DNA from: Bacteroidota bacterium
GTDB lineage: Bacteria > Bacteroidota > Bacteroidia > Chitinophagales > Chitinophagaceae
Reading direction: 5' to 3'
Assembly (NCBI GenBank): GCA_028875875.1
Contig: JAGWUV010000021.1
Coordinates: 1-64,000 of the forward strand
DNA length: 64,000 nt
Within the stretch, counting starts at the first letter, position 1; each line of letters begins with the position of its first letter. The notes below the pieces were generated by a model. The model saw only the letters and a list, made by a program, of their open reading frames with translations, was not told where the DNA came from and made no database searches. The translations under genes and the position numbers were made by a program. Positions 55,586 to 64,000 of the stretch are shown piece by piece.

Positions 55586-56557
55586 TTATTGAGGCTGGTT
55601 GTAATGGTTGATCATCCAGTTTATGCCGAACTTATCCGTGAATGAACCAAAATAGGCACCCCAAAACATATCCTGCAAAGGCATCGTAATATTGCCTCCA
55701 TCCGATAGTGCCTCAAAGATTCGTTTGGCTTCATCTCTCGATTCCGGTTCGATATTAATGTGCATATTATTGCCCTGAATTACCGTAAAACCCATTTCTT
55801 TTGGCGCATCTGTTCCCATTAAAACATGGTTCCCTGTAATGGGTAACTCAATATGCAGAATCATGTTTTTCACGCTCTCTGCTACTGGAGGATGATCTGC
55901 ATCCTGTGGAATATCGCCAAACCTGTGAATACCGCCACCGGAGAATGCCGTTTTAAATACAGATTGATAAAATAGAAAAGCTTCTTCCGTGTTTCCCGGA
56001 AAATTGAGATAGGTGGAAACTCTTGCTGAGTAATCTTTTTTGAGAGCAGTCCGTTCTTTAATTCTAGTTTCAAGATATTGATCAAGGTTACCCAGTGCCA
56101 TTGTAAAGCCTTCTTTAAAGCCCATCTCTATAATTTTCTCGAGGTCAGCAAGATTATCATAATGTATAGTGATATTCACTGTTGTATACTCACCGTCTTG
56201 TTCAAAGTTATTGCGCCATAATGAGCGAGGGAATGTTGTGTTGATGTTTCCTTCTTCATCACAAAATGCATCCAGTCCTTCAAAACTCTGTAAAGGCGTT
56301 ACTTCCATGTAATCGGCGCGGCACCAGTGAGCTACATTTTCCGGACTGTACATAGCATACAGCCAATAACCACCTTTCCTGAAATCCATGTGTTTGGTTT
56401 TGGTTTGGTAAGGTTTTGGGGCCCACCATTGATCAATAATCACAGGGTTTGTCCATGCCTCCCAAACCAGTGAGCGTTCTGCGGCAAATTCGCGTTGTAC
56501 ATGGATGGTGTTGTTTTCTTTGTTCACTGAAAAGCTGAATAGTAATGCGGGATTCAT
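55586..56557 (-). CDS. SRPBCC-VOC fusion protein
   Basis: Protein of 323 aa joining two small folds. Residues 1-165 are an AHSA1/SRPBCC domain (REFAAERSLVWEAWTNP, WWAPKPYQT, GEYTTVNITIHY, FKEGFTMALGNLDQYL). Residues 175-323 are a PhnB/3-demethylubiquinone-methyltransferase-like VOC domain (YLNFPGNTEEAFLFYQSVF, ending WGAYFGSFTDKFGINWMINH). Each usually exists as a separate protein. The fused form suggests the two act on, or bind, a related ligand. No catalytic residue assignment. It is divergent from a Crp/Fnr regulator. Confidence 0.85.
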   Translation of the reverse strand: MNPALLFSFSVNKENNTIHVQREFAAERSLVWEAWTNPVIIDQWWAPKPYQTKTKHMDFRKGGYWLYAMYSPENVAHWCRADYMEVTPLQSFEGLDAFCDEEGNINTTFPRSLWRNNFEQDGEYTTVNITIHYDNLADLEKIIEMGFKEGFTMALGNLDQYLETRIKERTALKKDYSARVSTYLNFPGNTEEAFLFYQSVFKTAFSGGGIHRFGDIPQDADHPPVAESVKNMILHIELPITGNHVLMGTDAPKEMGFTVIQGNNMHINIEPESRDEAKRIFEALSDGGNITMPLQDMFWGAYFGSFTDKFGINWMINHYNQPQ

Positions 56558-56764
56558 TTTCGTCTATTTAAGTTTGATGAATACTGTATACTGAGGGTGA
56601 GAAACAGTGTTCCCTTTTTATTCTTCAAGTTGTTATTCCATCTGGTTTAAGTTTTGAAACCGTTCGGTTGCTAATATATGCAATCATTTGGTTTCATGAA
56701 AAAATATTTTATGTGAGCCGATCGACTGCAAAGGAGAGTAATCGATTTCAGGTATTTTTACAGC

Positions 56765-57346
56765 ATGTTCGATGTTTTATTTTCGCATATATCAGAGAAG
56801 GTGGTACTTACTTCAACGGAGGAGTTGCTTATTAAGACTTATTTTTCTCCCAAAAAGCTTCGTAAAAAACAATACCTTCTGCAGGATGGCGAGGTTTGCA
56901 AGTATTTGGCTTTTGTAGAAAAAGGATTGTTGCGTTATTACACAGTAGATGATAAAGGTTATGAACATATGATTCATTTTGCCTGGGAAGGCTGGTGGAT
57001 TGCAGATACTTACAGTTTTCTTTCAGGCGACGTTTCAACCTATAATATTGATGCGATTGAAGATGCCGAGCTACTTATGATCACCTTACAGGGATTTGAA
57101 GAGATGATGGAGAAAGTACCTTCTATGGAACGTTATTTCAGAATCCTTTTCCAAAACAACATCATTTCTAAGGAAAGAAGGCTAATCAGTTCCATAGCGC
57201 ATTCTGCGGAAGAGCGATACGTAGCTTTGGCTACATCAAATCCTAAACTGGTGCAGCGGATCCCGCAAAATCTCATCGCCTCTTATCTTGGCATTACGCC
57301 TGAAACATTAAGTCGTATACGTAAAAATATTACTCATAAGCGATAG
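56765..57346 (+). CDS. Crp/Fnr-family transcription regulator
   Basis: Regulator of 193 aa: cyclic-nucleotide-binding-like beta barrel (about 25-115, VCKYLAFVEKGLLRYYTVDDKGYEH) and a C-terminal winged HTH ending IASYLGITPETLSRIRKNI. The effector pocket does not show the classical cAMP-binding RxS arrangement, and no cysteine cluster for Fe-S is present. It could control the redox cluster that follows in the same direction, which is an inference from position. Confidence 0.88.
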   Translation: MFDVLFSHISEKVVLTSTEELLIKTYFSPKKLRKKQYLLQDGEVCKYLAFVEKGLLRYYTVDDKGYEHMIHFAWEGWWIADTYSFLSGDVSTYNIDAIEDAELLMITLQGFEEMMEKVPSMERYFRILFQNNIISKERRLISSIAHSAEERYVALATSNPKLVQRIPQNLIASYLGITPETLSRIRKNITHKR

Positions 57347-57410
57347 AGGATTGATCTATATCAATTCTATTTCTTATCCTTTATCAACCATCTGTTCTCT
57401 ACTCCTCAAA

Positions 57411-57418
57411 TAATTTTG
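57411..57418 (+). promoter_or_regulatory. putative -7 element for redox cluster
   Basis: TAATTTTG, matching TAnnTTTG, 18 bases before the ATG of the Rossmann protein. No TTG at the right -33 distance, so confidence is modest. Confidence 0.35.
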
Positions 57419-57435
57419 TGCCATAATTTAAAAAG

Positions 57436-57924
57436 ATGGCCTGTACAAGATCATTGGCAATTATTGGTGCGGCAAGTGTTTGGGGTAGCAATATCTCCAG
57501 GGCATTAGCTGCAGCGAATTATCGATTACTGCTGATGGATGAAGCTTCTTTTCATCAAGAACTACTCCTTCTTTTCAATGCATTAATGCAAAGCAATATT
57601 TCGTTGAATGCAGATCTCATCACTTGCAGCAAAGAAGCTTCCTGGGAAGCAGATATCATTCTTTTGGTAGTAGATGCCCGAAAAGAAAAAGATTGGATAG
57701 GGAAGATGAAAGAGGTGGTAACACAAAAAATCATCATCAATATTTCAGCAGAAGAAAAAATGGATAATGAATTGCAACAACTGCTTCCGTACGCTAAAAT
57801 AGTGCAGGTGGTTGCTGAAGAGAAAGCTGACGGTAACCTGGTGTTCAAGATTGTACAGCCTGAAACATACGACCAGGAAGTTCTGAATACAGCAACTCAT
57901 CTTGTTACGCAAATGAATGTGTAA
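57436..57924 (+). CDS. truncated Rossmann-fold NAD-binding protein
   Basis: Protein of 162 aa resembling only the NAD-binding domain of 3-hydroxyacyl-CoA dehydrogenases: AIIGAASVWGSNISRALAAA (dinucleotide loop, slightly altered), YRLLLMDEA and ITCSKEASWEADIILLVVDA. The C-terminal catalytic/dimerisation domain is missing. No catalytic His/Glu can be seen. It may be a small redox sensor or a remnant. First gene of the block continuing with OYE and SDR genes. Confidence 0.6.
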   Translation: MACTRSLAIIGAASVWGSNISRALAAANYRLLLMDEASFHQELLLLFNALMQSNISLNADLITCSKEASWEADIILLVVDARKEKDWIGKMKEVVTQKIIINISAEEKMDNELQQLLPYAKIVQVVAEEKADGNLVFKIVQPETYDQEVLNTATHLVTQMNV

Positions 57925-57993
57925 GCATTAGAAGTATGATAAAAAACTAAATAACTCAATTCTACATTATCAACAACAGAAAAAACAAATACT

Positions 57994-59088
57994 ATGGACA
58001 AGAAAGTTTTATTTACGTCTTATGAACTGGCTGGATTGGAATTAAGCAACAGGATAGTAATGGCACCAATGACAAGAAGCCGTTCCGATAACGCAGAGAA
58101 TGCACCAACAGCGCTGGTTGCGGAATACTATGCACAAAGGGCTTCTGCGGGTTTAATAGTTACAGAAGGAGCCCCGGTGAGCAAGAAGGGCGTTGGTTAT
58201 ATTAACGTGCCGGGTATTCATAGTGCCGCCCAGATAGAAGGATGGAAATTGGTTACCAAGGCAGTACATGATAAAGGCGGAAAGATATTTGTTCAATTGT
58301 GGCATGTTGGACGTATGTCGCATCCCGATTTTCATAACGGTGAATTACCACATGCCCCGTCTGCTATTAATCCCAATGAAAAATCGTATACAGTTAATGG
58401 TTTTACAGATACTGTAACCCCCAAAGAAATGAGCATTGAAGATATACAAAAAACTATCCTCGATTTTAAGCAGGGTGCTGCAAATGCTTTGCAGGCTGGT
58501 TTTGATGGGGTAGAAGTGCATGGAGCGAATGGCTACCTGTTGCACCAGTTCTTCAATGGTACTTCTAATCACAGAAAAGATGCATATGGTGGAAGCATAG
58601 AGAACAGGGCCAGGATATTGTTTGATATTCTCGATGCTTTTAAAGAAGTGATCGACCTGAAAAAAGTAGGTGTTAGGTTAAGTCCTTCTTTAAATGGTTT
58701 ATTTGGTATAACAATGGATGAAGATACTATCCCAACTTTTGAATATATAATTAAGCGGTTAAACGATTATGATCTTGCTTATGTACACTTAACCGAACCA
58801 TTTGTACCGGTAGATCATCTTCCTTATGCAGTAACACAAGTGGCCAAACATTTCAGGCCTTTGTATAAAGGAACGCTGATCATCAACAGAGGTTTCAATA
58901 AAGAAACTGCCATTAAAGTTATTGAGGACGGTGATGCTGATCTTGTAGCTTTTGGCGTTCCGTTTATTGCAAATCCTGATTTCGTAAAACGTTTGGAAAC
59001 AGATGCTCCCTTGCAAGATGCAGATCAATCTACTTTTTATACACCAGGAGCCAAAGGTTATACTGACTATCCTTTTCTTACAGCTTAA
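57994..59088 (+). CDS. Old Yellow Enzyme family alkene reductase
   Basis: FMN-dependent reductase of 364 aa (NemA/OYE class) that reduces activated C=C bonds of enones, quinones or nitroesters. N-terminal NRIVMAPMTRSR, the substrate-binding HGANGYLLHQF (His-x-x-Asn variant), NHRKDAYGGSIENR and the C-terminal FMN phosphate site NRGF, DLVAFGVPFIANPDFVKRL. Complete TIM barrel. It leads a run of NAD(P)H-dependent genes, consistent with detoxification of reactive electrophiles. Confidence 0.93.
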   Translation: MDKKVLFTSYELAGLELSNRIVMAPMTRSRSDNAENAPTALVAEYYAQRASAGLIVTEGAPVSKKGVGYINVPGIHSAAQIEGWKLVTKAVHDKGGKIFVQLWHVGRMSHPDFHNGELPHAPSAINPNEKSYTVNGFTDTVTPKEMSIEDIQKTILDFKQGAANALQAGFDGVEVHGANGYLLHQFFNGTSNHRKDAYGGSIENRARILFDILDAFKEVIDLKKVGVRLSPSLNGLFGITMDEDTIPTFEYIIKRLNDYDLAYVHLTEPFVPVDHLPYAVTQVAKHFRPLYKGTLIINRGFNKETAIKVIEDGDADLVAFGVPFIANPDFVKRLETDAPLQDADQSTFYTPGAKGYTDYPFLTA

Positions 59089-59144
59089 CCTAAGCGCTTT
59101 TATTAGCGGGAAATTGAAATAAGTTTACAAGTAATTAAAACAAT

Positions 59145-59861
59145 ATGGAATCATTACAAGGAAAGAATGCTTTAATAACCGGTGCCGGAAAAGGTATTGG
59201 CCAGGCAATTGCCATTGCTTTAGCAAAAGAAGGAGTGAATGTAGGTTTGATAGCCCGTACTGAGAAAGACTTGCTTCAGGTAGCCGAGCAGGCAGCAGTC
59301 TATAATGTTAAGACTGCCATTGCCACAGCTGATGTAAGTGATATACAGTCAGTAAATAGTGCAGTGAACGGCATACAATCTCAATTAGGTGCTATTGATA
59401 TTCTCATCAATAATGCCGGCACCGCTGCTTTTGGTAAGTTCCTCGAACTGGAACCGGCTGAGTGGGAAAAACAAATTAAGGTAAATCTCTTTGGCGTGTA
59501 TTATGTTACGAGGGCCGTGTTGCCACAAATGATCGAGCGGAAAACGGGAGATATCATCAACGTTTCATCTACTGCAGGTTTAAAGGGTAATGCGGTTACC
59601 AGTGCTTACAGCGCTTCAAAATTTGGAGTGATGGGTTTAACAGATTCTTTGATGCAGGAAGTGAGAAAACATAATATCAGGGTTACAGCGTTAACGCCTA
59701 GTACTGTTGTTACAGAACTGGCTAAAAGTGCTAACCTGATCAATAACAATGACGATAGGCTGATGCATCCTGAAGATTTTGCAGAACTCATTATTGCTCA
59801 TTTGAAGCTCAACAGGAGGGTGTTTGTGAAAGATGCAGCTATTTGGTCAACCAATCCATAA
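59145..59861 (+). CDS. SDR family NAD(P) oxidoreductase, FabG-like
   Basis: Classical short-chain dehydrogenase of 238 aa: [12 protein letters not shown] cofactor loop, NNAG, catalytic Ser in NVSSTAG and YSASK (Tyr-x-x-x-Lys). Resembles 3-ketoacyl-ACP reductases, but adjacency to OYE and absence of fatty-acid genes make a general ketone reductase more likely. Start ATG 59145, 56 bases after the OYE stop. It is followed by another SDR. Confidence 0.9.
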   Translation: MESLQGKNALITGAGKGIGQAIAIALAKEGVNVGLIARTEKDLLQVAEQAAVYNVKTAIATADVSDIQSVNSAVNGIQSQLGAIDILINNAGTAAFGKFLELEPAEWEKQIKVNLFGVYYVTRAVLPQMIERKTGDIINVSSTAGLKGNAVTSAYSASKFGVMGLTDSLMQEVRKHNIRVTALTPSTVVTELAKSANLINNNDDRLMHPEDFAELIIAHLKLNRRVFVKDAAIWSTNP

Positions 59862-59902
59862 GTATTAATTGTGTAACTTTCTATCATTAAATAATTGATA
59901 TT

Positions 59903-60760
59903 ATGATGAACACGAGTGATACACCTGTGTGGTTTATTACGGGATGCTCTACAGGTTTTGGAAGAGAGCTGGCTAAACAGGTACTCAGGAAAGGATGGTA
60001 TGTGGTGATAACAGCAAGAAATACAGACCAGGTGATTGATATAGCTGAAGGATATGAAGACCAGGCTTTGCTATTACAGTTGGACGTTATCAATAAATCT
60101 CAGATTGAAACCGCAGTCGCAAAAGCCGAAGAGCGGTTTGGTAGGATTGATGTGCTGGTGAACAATGCTGGATATGGTTATTTCAGTAGCATTGAAGAAG
60201 GGGAGGAAGAAAAAATAAGAGCACAATTCGAAACGAATTTTTTCGGCCTGGTGAATATGACCCAGGCTGTGTTGCCCGGCATGCGTAAGCGAAGGCATGG
60301 GCATATTATCAACTTTTCTTCCATAGGAGGATTGGTGGCTTTTACCGCAACAGGTTATTATCATGCAACCAAGTTTGCAGTAGAAGGTTTTTCTGAGTCT
60401 TTATCCAAGGAAGTAGAATCTTTAGGTATCAAAGTTTTATTGGTGGAACCAGGTCCGTTCCGCACCGATTGGGCGGGGCGGTCTACAACAAGAACACCGG
60501 TAGCCATAGAAGATTATGAAAGTACGGTAGGTGCCAGAATGCAGGCCAGTCAACGCAATAGCGGCAAGCAGCAGGGAGATCCTGTAAGAGCAAGCGAAGC
60601 CATTATTAATGCGGTGATGTCGGAAAAACATTACCTGCGTTTATTGCTCGGGAAGCCGGCCTATGATTTTGCGATGGATAAGTTAAAAACACTTGAGGAC
60701 AATTTTACTGCTTGGCAAGCTTTAACGTTGAGTGCAGACTATCCGGAATCTGAAAGATAA
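59903..60760 (+). CDS. SDR family oxidoreductase
   Basis: Short-chain dehydrogenase of 285 aa: TGCSTGFGRELAKQ, NNAGYGYFSS, catalytic Ser in NFSSIGG and YYHATKFAVEGFSESL. The TGxxxGFG form and length match the family of oxidoreductases and retinol-dehydrogenase-like proteins often labelled 'SDR, unknown substrate'. It is 41 bases after the preceding SDR. Substrate unknown. Confidence 0.9.
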   Translation: MMNTSDTPVWFITGCSTGFGRELAKQVLRKGWYVVITARNTDQVIDIAEGYEDQALLLQLDVINKSQIETAVAKAEERFGRIDVLVNNAGYGYFSSIEEGEEEKIRAQFETNFFGLVNMTQAVLPGMRKRRHGHIINFSSIGGLVAFTATGYYHATKFAVEGFSESLSKEVESLGIKVLLVEPGPFRTDWAGRSTTRTPVAIEDYESTVGARMQASQRNSGKQQGDPVRASEAIINAVMSEKHYLRLLLGKPAYDFAMDKLKTLEDNFTAWQALTLSADYPESER

Positions 60761-60803
60761 TACTTGTCCTGATGCTTTATTGAATAAACTGGTAAATAAG
60801 GCT

Positions 60804-61646
60804 ATGAAAGAGATACATACTTTACAGGGGTTGAAAGGATTTGCAGATACACTTCCGCAACAAGATATATTAATGCCCGTGCTATTTGTGGGGCATGGAT
60901 CTCCAATGAATGGAATTGAAGATACAGAGTTTAGCCGCAACTGGGCAGCCATGGCAAGTGCTATTCCAGTACCTGCAGCGGTTCTGGTAGTTTCTGCTCA
61001 TTGGTTCACAAAAGGTACTTATATCACGGCTATGGATTTTCCACCTACAATTCACGATTTTGGTGGTTTCCCAAGAGCGTTATATGATGTGCAATATCCT
61101 GCACCGGGTAATCCTGTTTTAGCAAAGGAAACAGCAGCAATGATTCATTCGGCACAAGTGCATTTGGATCATGAATGGGGATTGGATCATGGTACATGGA
61201 CAGTTGTAAGGCATATGTATCCACAGGCAAATATCCCGGTACTGCAACTTAGTATTGATTACACAAAAGATCCGCGTTATCATTATGCGTTAGCGAGGGA
61301 AATCTTCAGCTTAAGAAAGAAAGGTGTATTGATTATTGGAAGCGGAAATATGGTTCATAATCTTAGAATGGTTGCATGGGATAAATTGTCTGAGCCTGAA
61401 TATGGTTACGATTGGGCATTGCAGATGAACCAGCAGTTTAAAGAACTCATAGTGGCGGGTGATCATGATCAACTGATCAACTATCATTTGCTAGGGAAAG
61501 AAGCGATGTTGGCTATCCCCACTCCGGAACATTATTTACCGCTTATTTATACATTAGGATTGAAAGATAAAGGGGATGAATTATCATTCTTTAATGATAA
61601 AGCAGTTGGAGGCTCATTAACAATGACCTCGTTACGAATAGGATAG
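60804..61646 (+). CDS. 4,5-DOPA-dioxygenase-extradiol family protein
   Basis: LigB-type extradiol ring-cleaving dioxygenase of 280 aa (YgiD/DODA class). VLFVGHGSPMN opens the domain. Metal-ligand-type histidines appear in FVGHGSP, SAHWFT and LDHGTW, and GSGNMVHNLR carries a further His. Start ATG 60804 is preferred over a GTG 24 codons upstream that overlaps the SDR gene. In the cluster it could open catechol-like rings produced or reduced by the neighbours. Confidence 0.9.
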   Translation: MKEIHTLQGLKGFADTLPQQDILMPVLFVGHGSPMNGIEDTEFSRNWAAMASAIPVPAAVLVVSAHWFTKGTYITAMDFPPTIHDFGGFPRALYDVQYPAPGNPVLAKETAAMIHSAQVHLDHEWGLDHGTWTVVRHMYPQANIPVLQLSIDYTKDPRYHYALAREIFSLRKKGVLIIGSGNMVHNLRMVAWDKLSEPEYGYDWALQMNQQFKELIVAGDHDQLINYHLLGKEAMLAIPTPEHYLPLIYTLGLKDKGDELSFFNDKAVGGSLTMTSLRIG

Positions 61647-61669
61647 ATAAGTTTGAATCTTACTTTGCT

Positions 61670-61698
61670 AAAGGCTTTTGATCTGATCAAAAGCCTTT
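61670..61698 (+). terminator. terminator after DODA gene
   Basis: AAAGGCTTTTGAT, loop CTG, ATCAAAAGCCTTT. Perfect 13-bp stem. The downstream T tract is short and broken. Confidence 0.65.
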
Positions 61699-61895
61699 GG
61701 AGTTTCTAACGTTAATGATGATTGTTTTGAAATCCGTATCTGTTGAATGAAGAGGATGAGAAAATTAAAAAAGTAAGTTATTACTTACAACCACCGGGTG
61801 ATCTACATCAATCGTACCGCTAATCATGGTCATTGATTCTTCCGAGATACGATCATAACTTACATTTTATCTCGTCATCCATTTACTTGATTTAT

Positions 61896-62432
61896 ATGGA
61901 AACTTTATTGATGAAAGATGCAATGACTGTAATCAGTGAACGCAAAAGTGTACGAAAGTATACAGGGGAATTGATCAGTAAATCTGATATCGAAAGAATT
62001 TTGAAAGCTGCTATGGCTGCACCTTCTGCTATGCATATGTTGCCATGGAAGTTTGTTGTGGTGAGTGAGCCGGATACCTTAAAACAATTGTCTGCTCAAT
62101 TGCCTTTCGCCCAAATGTTAGAAAAAGCGGGAACTGCTATTGTTGTATGTGCGGTAACAGAAGAGGCGGCCGGTGGCAACGAAGCTTTTGCAATATTGGA
62201 TTGCGCCTGTGCCAGCGAAAACATTTTATTGGCAGCCGAGGCTTTAGGTTTAGGTGCTGTTTGGACAGCCGTTTATCCGGACGAACAACTAATGATTGCT
62301 GTAAGAAAAGTGTTGAACATTCCCGGGGATATAATCCCTCTAAACATAATACCGGTAGGGTATCCGGCAGGTGAGGAGAGGGCTCAGGATAAATACAATC
62401 CGGTGAATATACATTGGGGCAAATGGAGTTGA
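61896..62432 (+). CDS. nitroreductase family protein
   Basis: FMN-binding NAD(P)H reductase of 178 aa. ISERKSVRKYTGELIS opens the fold, APSAMHMLPWKFVVV is the flavin phosphate-binding strand, and GLGAVWTAVYPDEQ and IIPVGYPAGE follow. Start ATG 61896. The ATG 18 bases later (MKDAMTV) is also possible. Nitroreductase, OYE and SDR proteins often occur together for quinone and nitroaromatic reduction. It lies after a hairpin, so it may have its own promoter. Confidence 0.9.
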   Translation: METLLMKDAMTVISERKSVRKYTGELISKSDIERILKAAMAAPSAMHMLPWKFVVVSEPDTLKQLSAQLPFAQMLEKAGTAIVVCAVTEEAAGGNEAFAILDCACASENILLAAEALGLGAVWTAVYPDEQLMIAVRKVLNIPGDIIPLNIIPVGYPAGEERAQDKYNPVNIHWGKWS

Positions 62433-62453
62433 TCAATTTAATAATTACGTTGT

Positions 62454-62885
62454 ATGTATATAGAGGTGAATGATACTACTACTATCCATCATATTCAGAA
62501 AAGATTTGAAGATTATTACCCTTATCTGAGTATTAATTTCTATAAGATGCCGCATAAAAAATATGAAGCATCTAAAGAAGGAGACCTGATACCGGGGAAT
62601 AAAAAAATTGGAGAAGTAAAGAAAACACATGTTTCAGCAATACTTGAAATAAAACCAAGTTCAATGGTTGCAGAAATTGAAAAAGAATTTCTGCATCGTT
62701 TTGGGTTATCCGTGCAAGTGTTGCGGAAGCAAAAAGGGGAGTGGGTGCAAACAAGGGGAACCGATGATTTTACGGTAAAGGAGTTAAATGAGTTGGCCAG
62801 AAATTCTTCTGACGATTATATTCTCTCTGAACCTGATTCAGAATATCCTGATGAAAAAGCTATTGATGAATCGGAAGGGGAATGA
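62454..62885 (+). CDS. small conserved protein of unknown function
   Basis: Protein of 143 aa, hydrophilic, with no signal peptide or cysteine. It opens MYIEVNDTTTIHHIQKRF, continues LSINFYKMPHKK and VSAILEIKPSSMVAEIEKEF, and ends in an acidic tail (SEPDSEYPDEKAIDESEGE). The repeated beta-alpha pattern could be a ubiquitin-like or ferredoxin-like fold, only a guess. It is 21 bases after the nitroreductase and probably cotranscribed. Confidence 0.6.
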   Translation: MYIEVNDTTTIHHIQKRFEDYYPYLSINFYKMPHKKYEASKEGDLIPGNKKIGEVKKTHVSAILEIKPSSMVAEIEKEFLHRFGLSVQVLRKQKGEWVQTRGTDDFTVKELNELARNSSDDYILSEPDSEYPDEKAIDESEGE

Positions 62886-62949
62886 TCTCTTGTTCTCAAC
62901 CAAAAAATCCTTGATTATCCAATATGCGGATTCTGTTGCAACAATCATT

Positions 62950-64000
62950 CTAGTTAATAATATCAGAACAATTATTGATAATATATCCTGGCTTCAATCC
63001 AGAAACCGTTGTAACATTTTTGAAAGTAACAGCTTGAGCTTCAGTTAATTTAACTTTCGCATTTTCGGGTAATACTATATTTTCAAAAATCACATTTTTC
63101 AATTGATGCAAAGGCACGGAAAATCCATTAATGTCAATCACAGGATTATTCGTATTTGCTTTTGAGAGATCAAGTCTTTTAAAAGTAAAGTTTGAAAAAA
63201 CGGGTGCTTCTGGTGCGGCTTTTCCATCATTATTATAGTTTACAGCCGAGAACACTGTTATTTGAAGTAGTTGACAGTTTATTACAGTTATGTTCTTAAC
63301 ATAGCCGCCTCTTTCTTTAGTACCCTTTATCTGAAAGCCGTGTAATAAGTTACCAGCTTTACAATCCTTCACCACTACGTCACTTACACCACCAGACATT
63401 TCACTGCCAATGGATATGCCATGTCCTCTTTTAAAATCACAATCTGTAATGTATACATGCTGAGTAGGCTTTGCAATATAGTAGCCTTCCGGGTTTTTAC
63501 CAGATTTGATAGCGATGCAATCATCACCTGTATCAAAAGTACAATTGAAAATATAAGCATCAGTAGATGAATCTGGATCTATTCCATCTCCGTTGCGAAT
63601 ATGGAATGTATTAATGTTTAAATCATGACAGGTAATATTATTGCTGTAGATATAGTGTATCGTCCAGCTAGGAGGCTCTGTAATGGTAAGGTTTGATATG
63701 CAAACATCCTGGCAATTCATTAAGCAGATTAGTCTGCCTCTGCTTCTTAACCCTTTTGCTTTAATCATTGCATCACCTAATTTTCCTCCTCCACCTGATA
63801 TCGTACCACCACCTGTAATGCGTAGGTTTCTAATATTGTAAACTCCATTGTGGTTTAGCCTGCCGGCATTAATTAAGCTTGCATAGGTCTCCATTTCCCA
63901 ACCTTCAAAACGATTTAAGATCATCGGCTCATAATCTGCTATTTCTGTAGATCCTTTCAAGGTAGCCCCCTGTTCAATATAAAGCGTCATATTACTTTTC
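62950..64000 (-). CDS. GH28-family polygalacturonase-like hydrolase, 5' end outside window
   Basis: Right-handed beta-helix enzyme whose reading frame stays open to the window edge. Frame-consistent sequence before the first visible Met and the phrase TLYIEQGATLKGS, normally internal in GH28 proteins, show that the N-terminus and signal peptide lie beyond base 64000. Catalytic blocks of GH28 are visible: NGDGIDPDSS, FDTGDDCIAIKSG (Asp pair) and RGHGISIGSE with FQIKGT. It should act on a galacturonan- or rhamnogalacturonan-like polymer. At least 350 codons are present in the window. Confidence 0.85.
   Translation of the reverse strand, partial: KSNMTLYIEQGATLKGSTEIADYEPMILNRFEGWEMETYASLINAGRLNHNGVYNIRNLRITGGGTISGGGGKLGDAMIKAKGLRSRGRLICLMNCQDVCISNLTITEPPSWTIHYIYSNNITCHDLNINTFHIRNGDGIDPDSSTDAYIFNCTFDTGDDCIAIKSGKNPEGYYIAKPTQHVYITDCDFKRGHGISIGSEMSGGVSDVVVKDCKAGNLLHGFQIKGTKERGGYVKNITVINCQLLQITVFSAVNYNNDGKAAPEAPVFSNFTFKRLDLSKANTNNPVIDINGFSVPLHQLKNVIFENIVLPENAKVKLTEAQAVTFKNVTTVSGLKPGYIINNCSDIIN

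Overview
The window looks like a chromosomal segment of a Bacteroidota bacterium, most likely family Chitinophagaceae. The reasons are a SusC/SusD polysaccharide-utilisation locus, a T9SS type A sorting domain, SusD-type lipoproteins with CKK after the signal peptide, a GSCFA protein, a short AMP nucleosidase, an EF-G2 paralog, -7 elements of the form TAnnTTTG, and start regions with almost no Shine-Dalgarno sequences. There is no phage, plasmid, insertion sequence, rRNA operon, CRISPR array or clear tRNA. Many starts were moved from upstream TTG/GTG codons to an internal ATG.

Layout. 0-13 kb: an orphan GAF/PAS histidine kinase, a 1-kb gene-free stretch that folds into many hairpins on the minus strand (candidate large structured RNA), prfB with its programmed +1 frameshift, queA, a double-ATPase peptide ABC protein, ccmC and ccmD, glutamate dehydrogenase, and a second large multi-PAS kinase. 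13-18 kb: an HsdR-N-like nuclease-fold protein, AMP nucleosidase, ccmB, thymidine kinase, a conserved unknown and Kdo transferase WaaA. 17.8-23.3 kb: sugar-nucleotide genes (DegT aminotransferase, UDP-glucose dehydrogenase, UDP-glucuronate decarboxylase, dTDP-rhamnose reductase), then a peroxiredoxin and a minimal T9SS-tail protein. 23.4-35 kb: housekeeping genes rlmI, grpE-dnaJ, the panC-panD-flippase-rfaE2 operon, a half-length GT5 protein, metK, a NUDIX hydrolase, rlmB, HMG-CoA lyase and GSCFA. 35-38 kb: an unknown helical protein and an EF-G2 lacking the catalytic histidine.

38-51 kb is a compact beta-glucan (laminarin-type) utilisation locus. A membrane-spanning propeller/Y_Y_Y/HTH regulator lies divergently from susC, susD, a lipoprotein with two PKD-like domains and three tandem beta-sandwich-like modules, a second PKD lipoprotein, and two GH16 endo-glucanases. 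The first GH16 carries a PKD domain and a lipid anchor. SusC/SusD and the two lipoproteins would capture glucan at the surface, the GH16 enzymes would cut it, and SusC would import the oligosaccharides. The regulator-susC gap holds phased GATGTAG repeats and a large inverted repeat.

51-64 kb: katG, a secreted protein of unknown function, a SRPBCC-VOC fusion, and a run of redox genes (Crp/Fnr regulator, Rossmann protein, Old Yellow Enzyme, two SDRs, DODA-type dioxygenase, nitroreductase) that looks like an electrophile/quinone detoxification cluster. The window ends in a GH28 pectinase-family gene cut by the edge.

A short repeat with core TTGCGTCGCACACTTGTAC occurs at five intergenic sites between 5.6 and 32.3 kb. 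The best candidates for something undescribed are the 2.2-2.9 kb structured region, the triplicated module of the glucan-binding lipoprotein, and the dispersed repeat.
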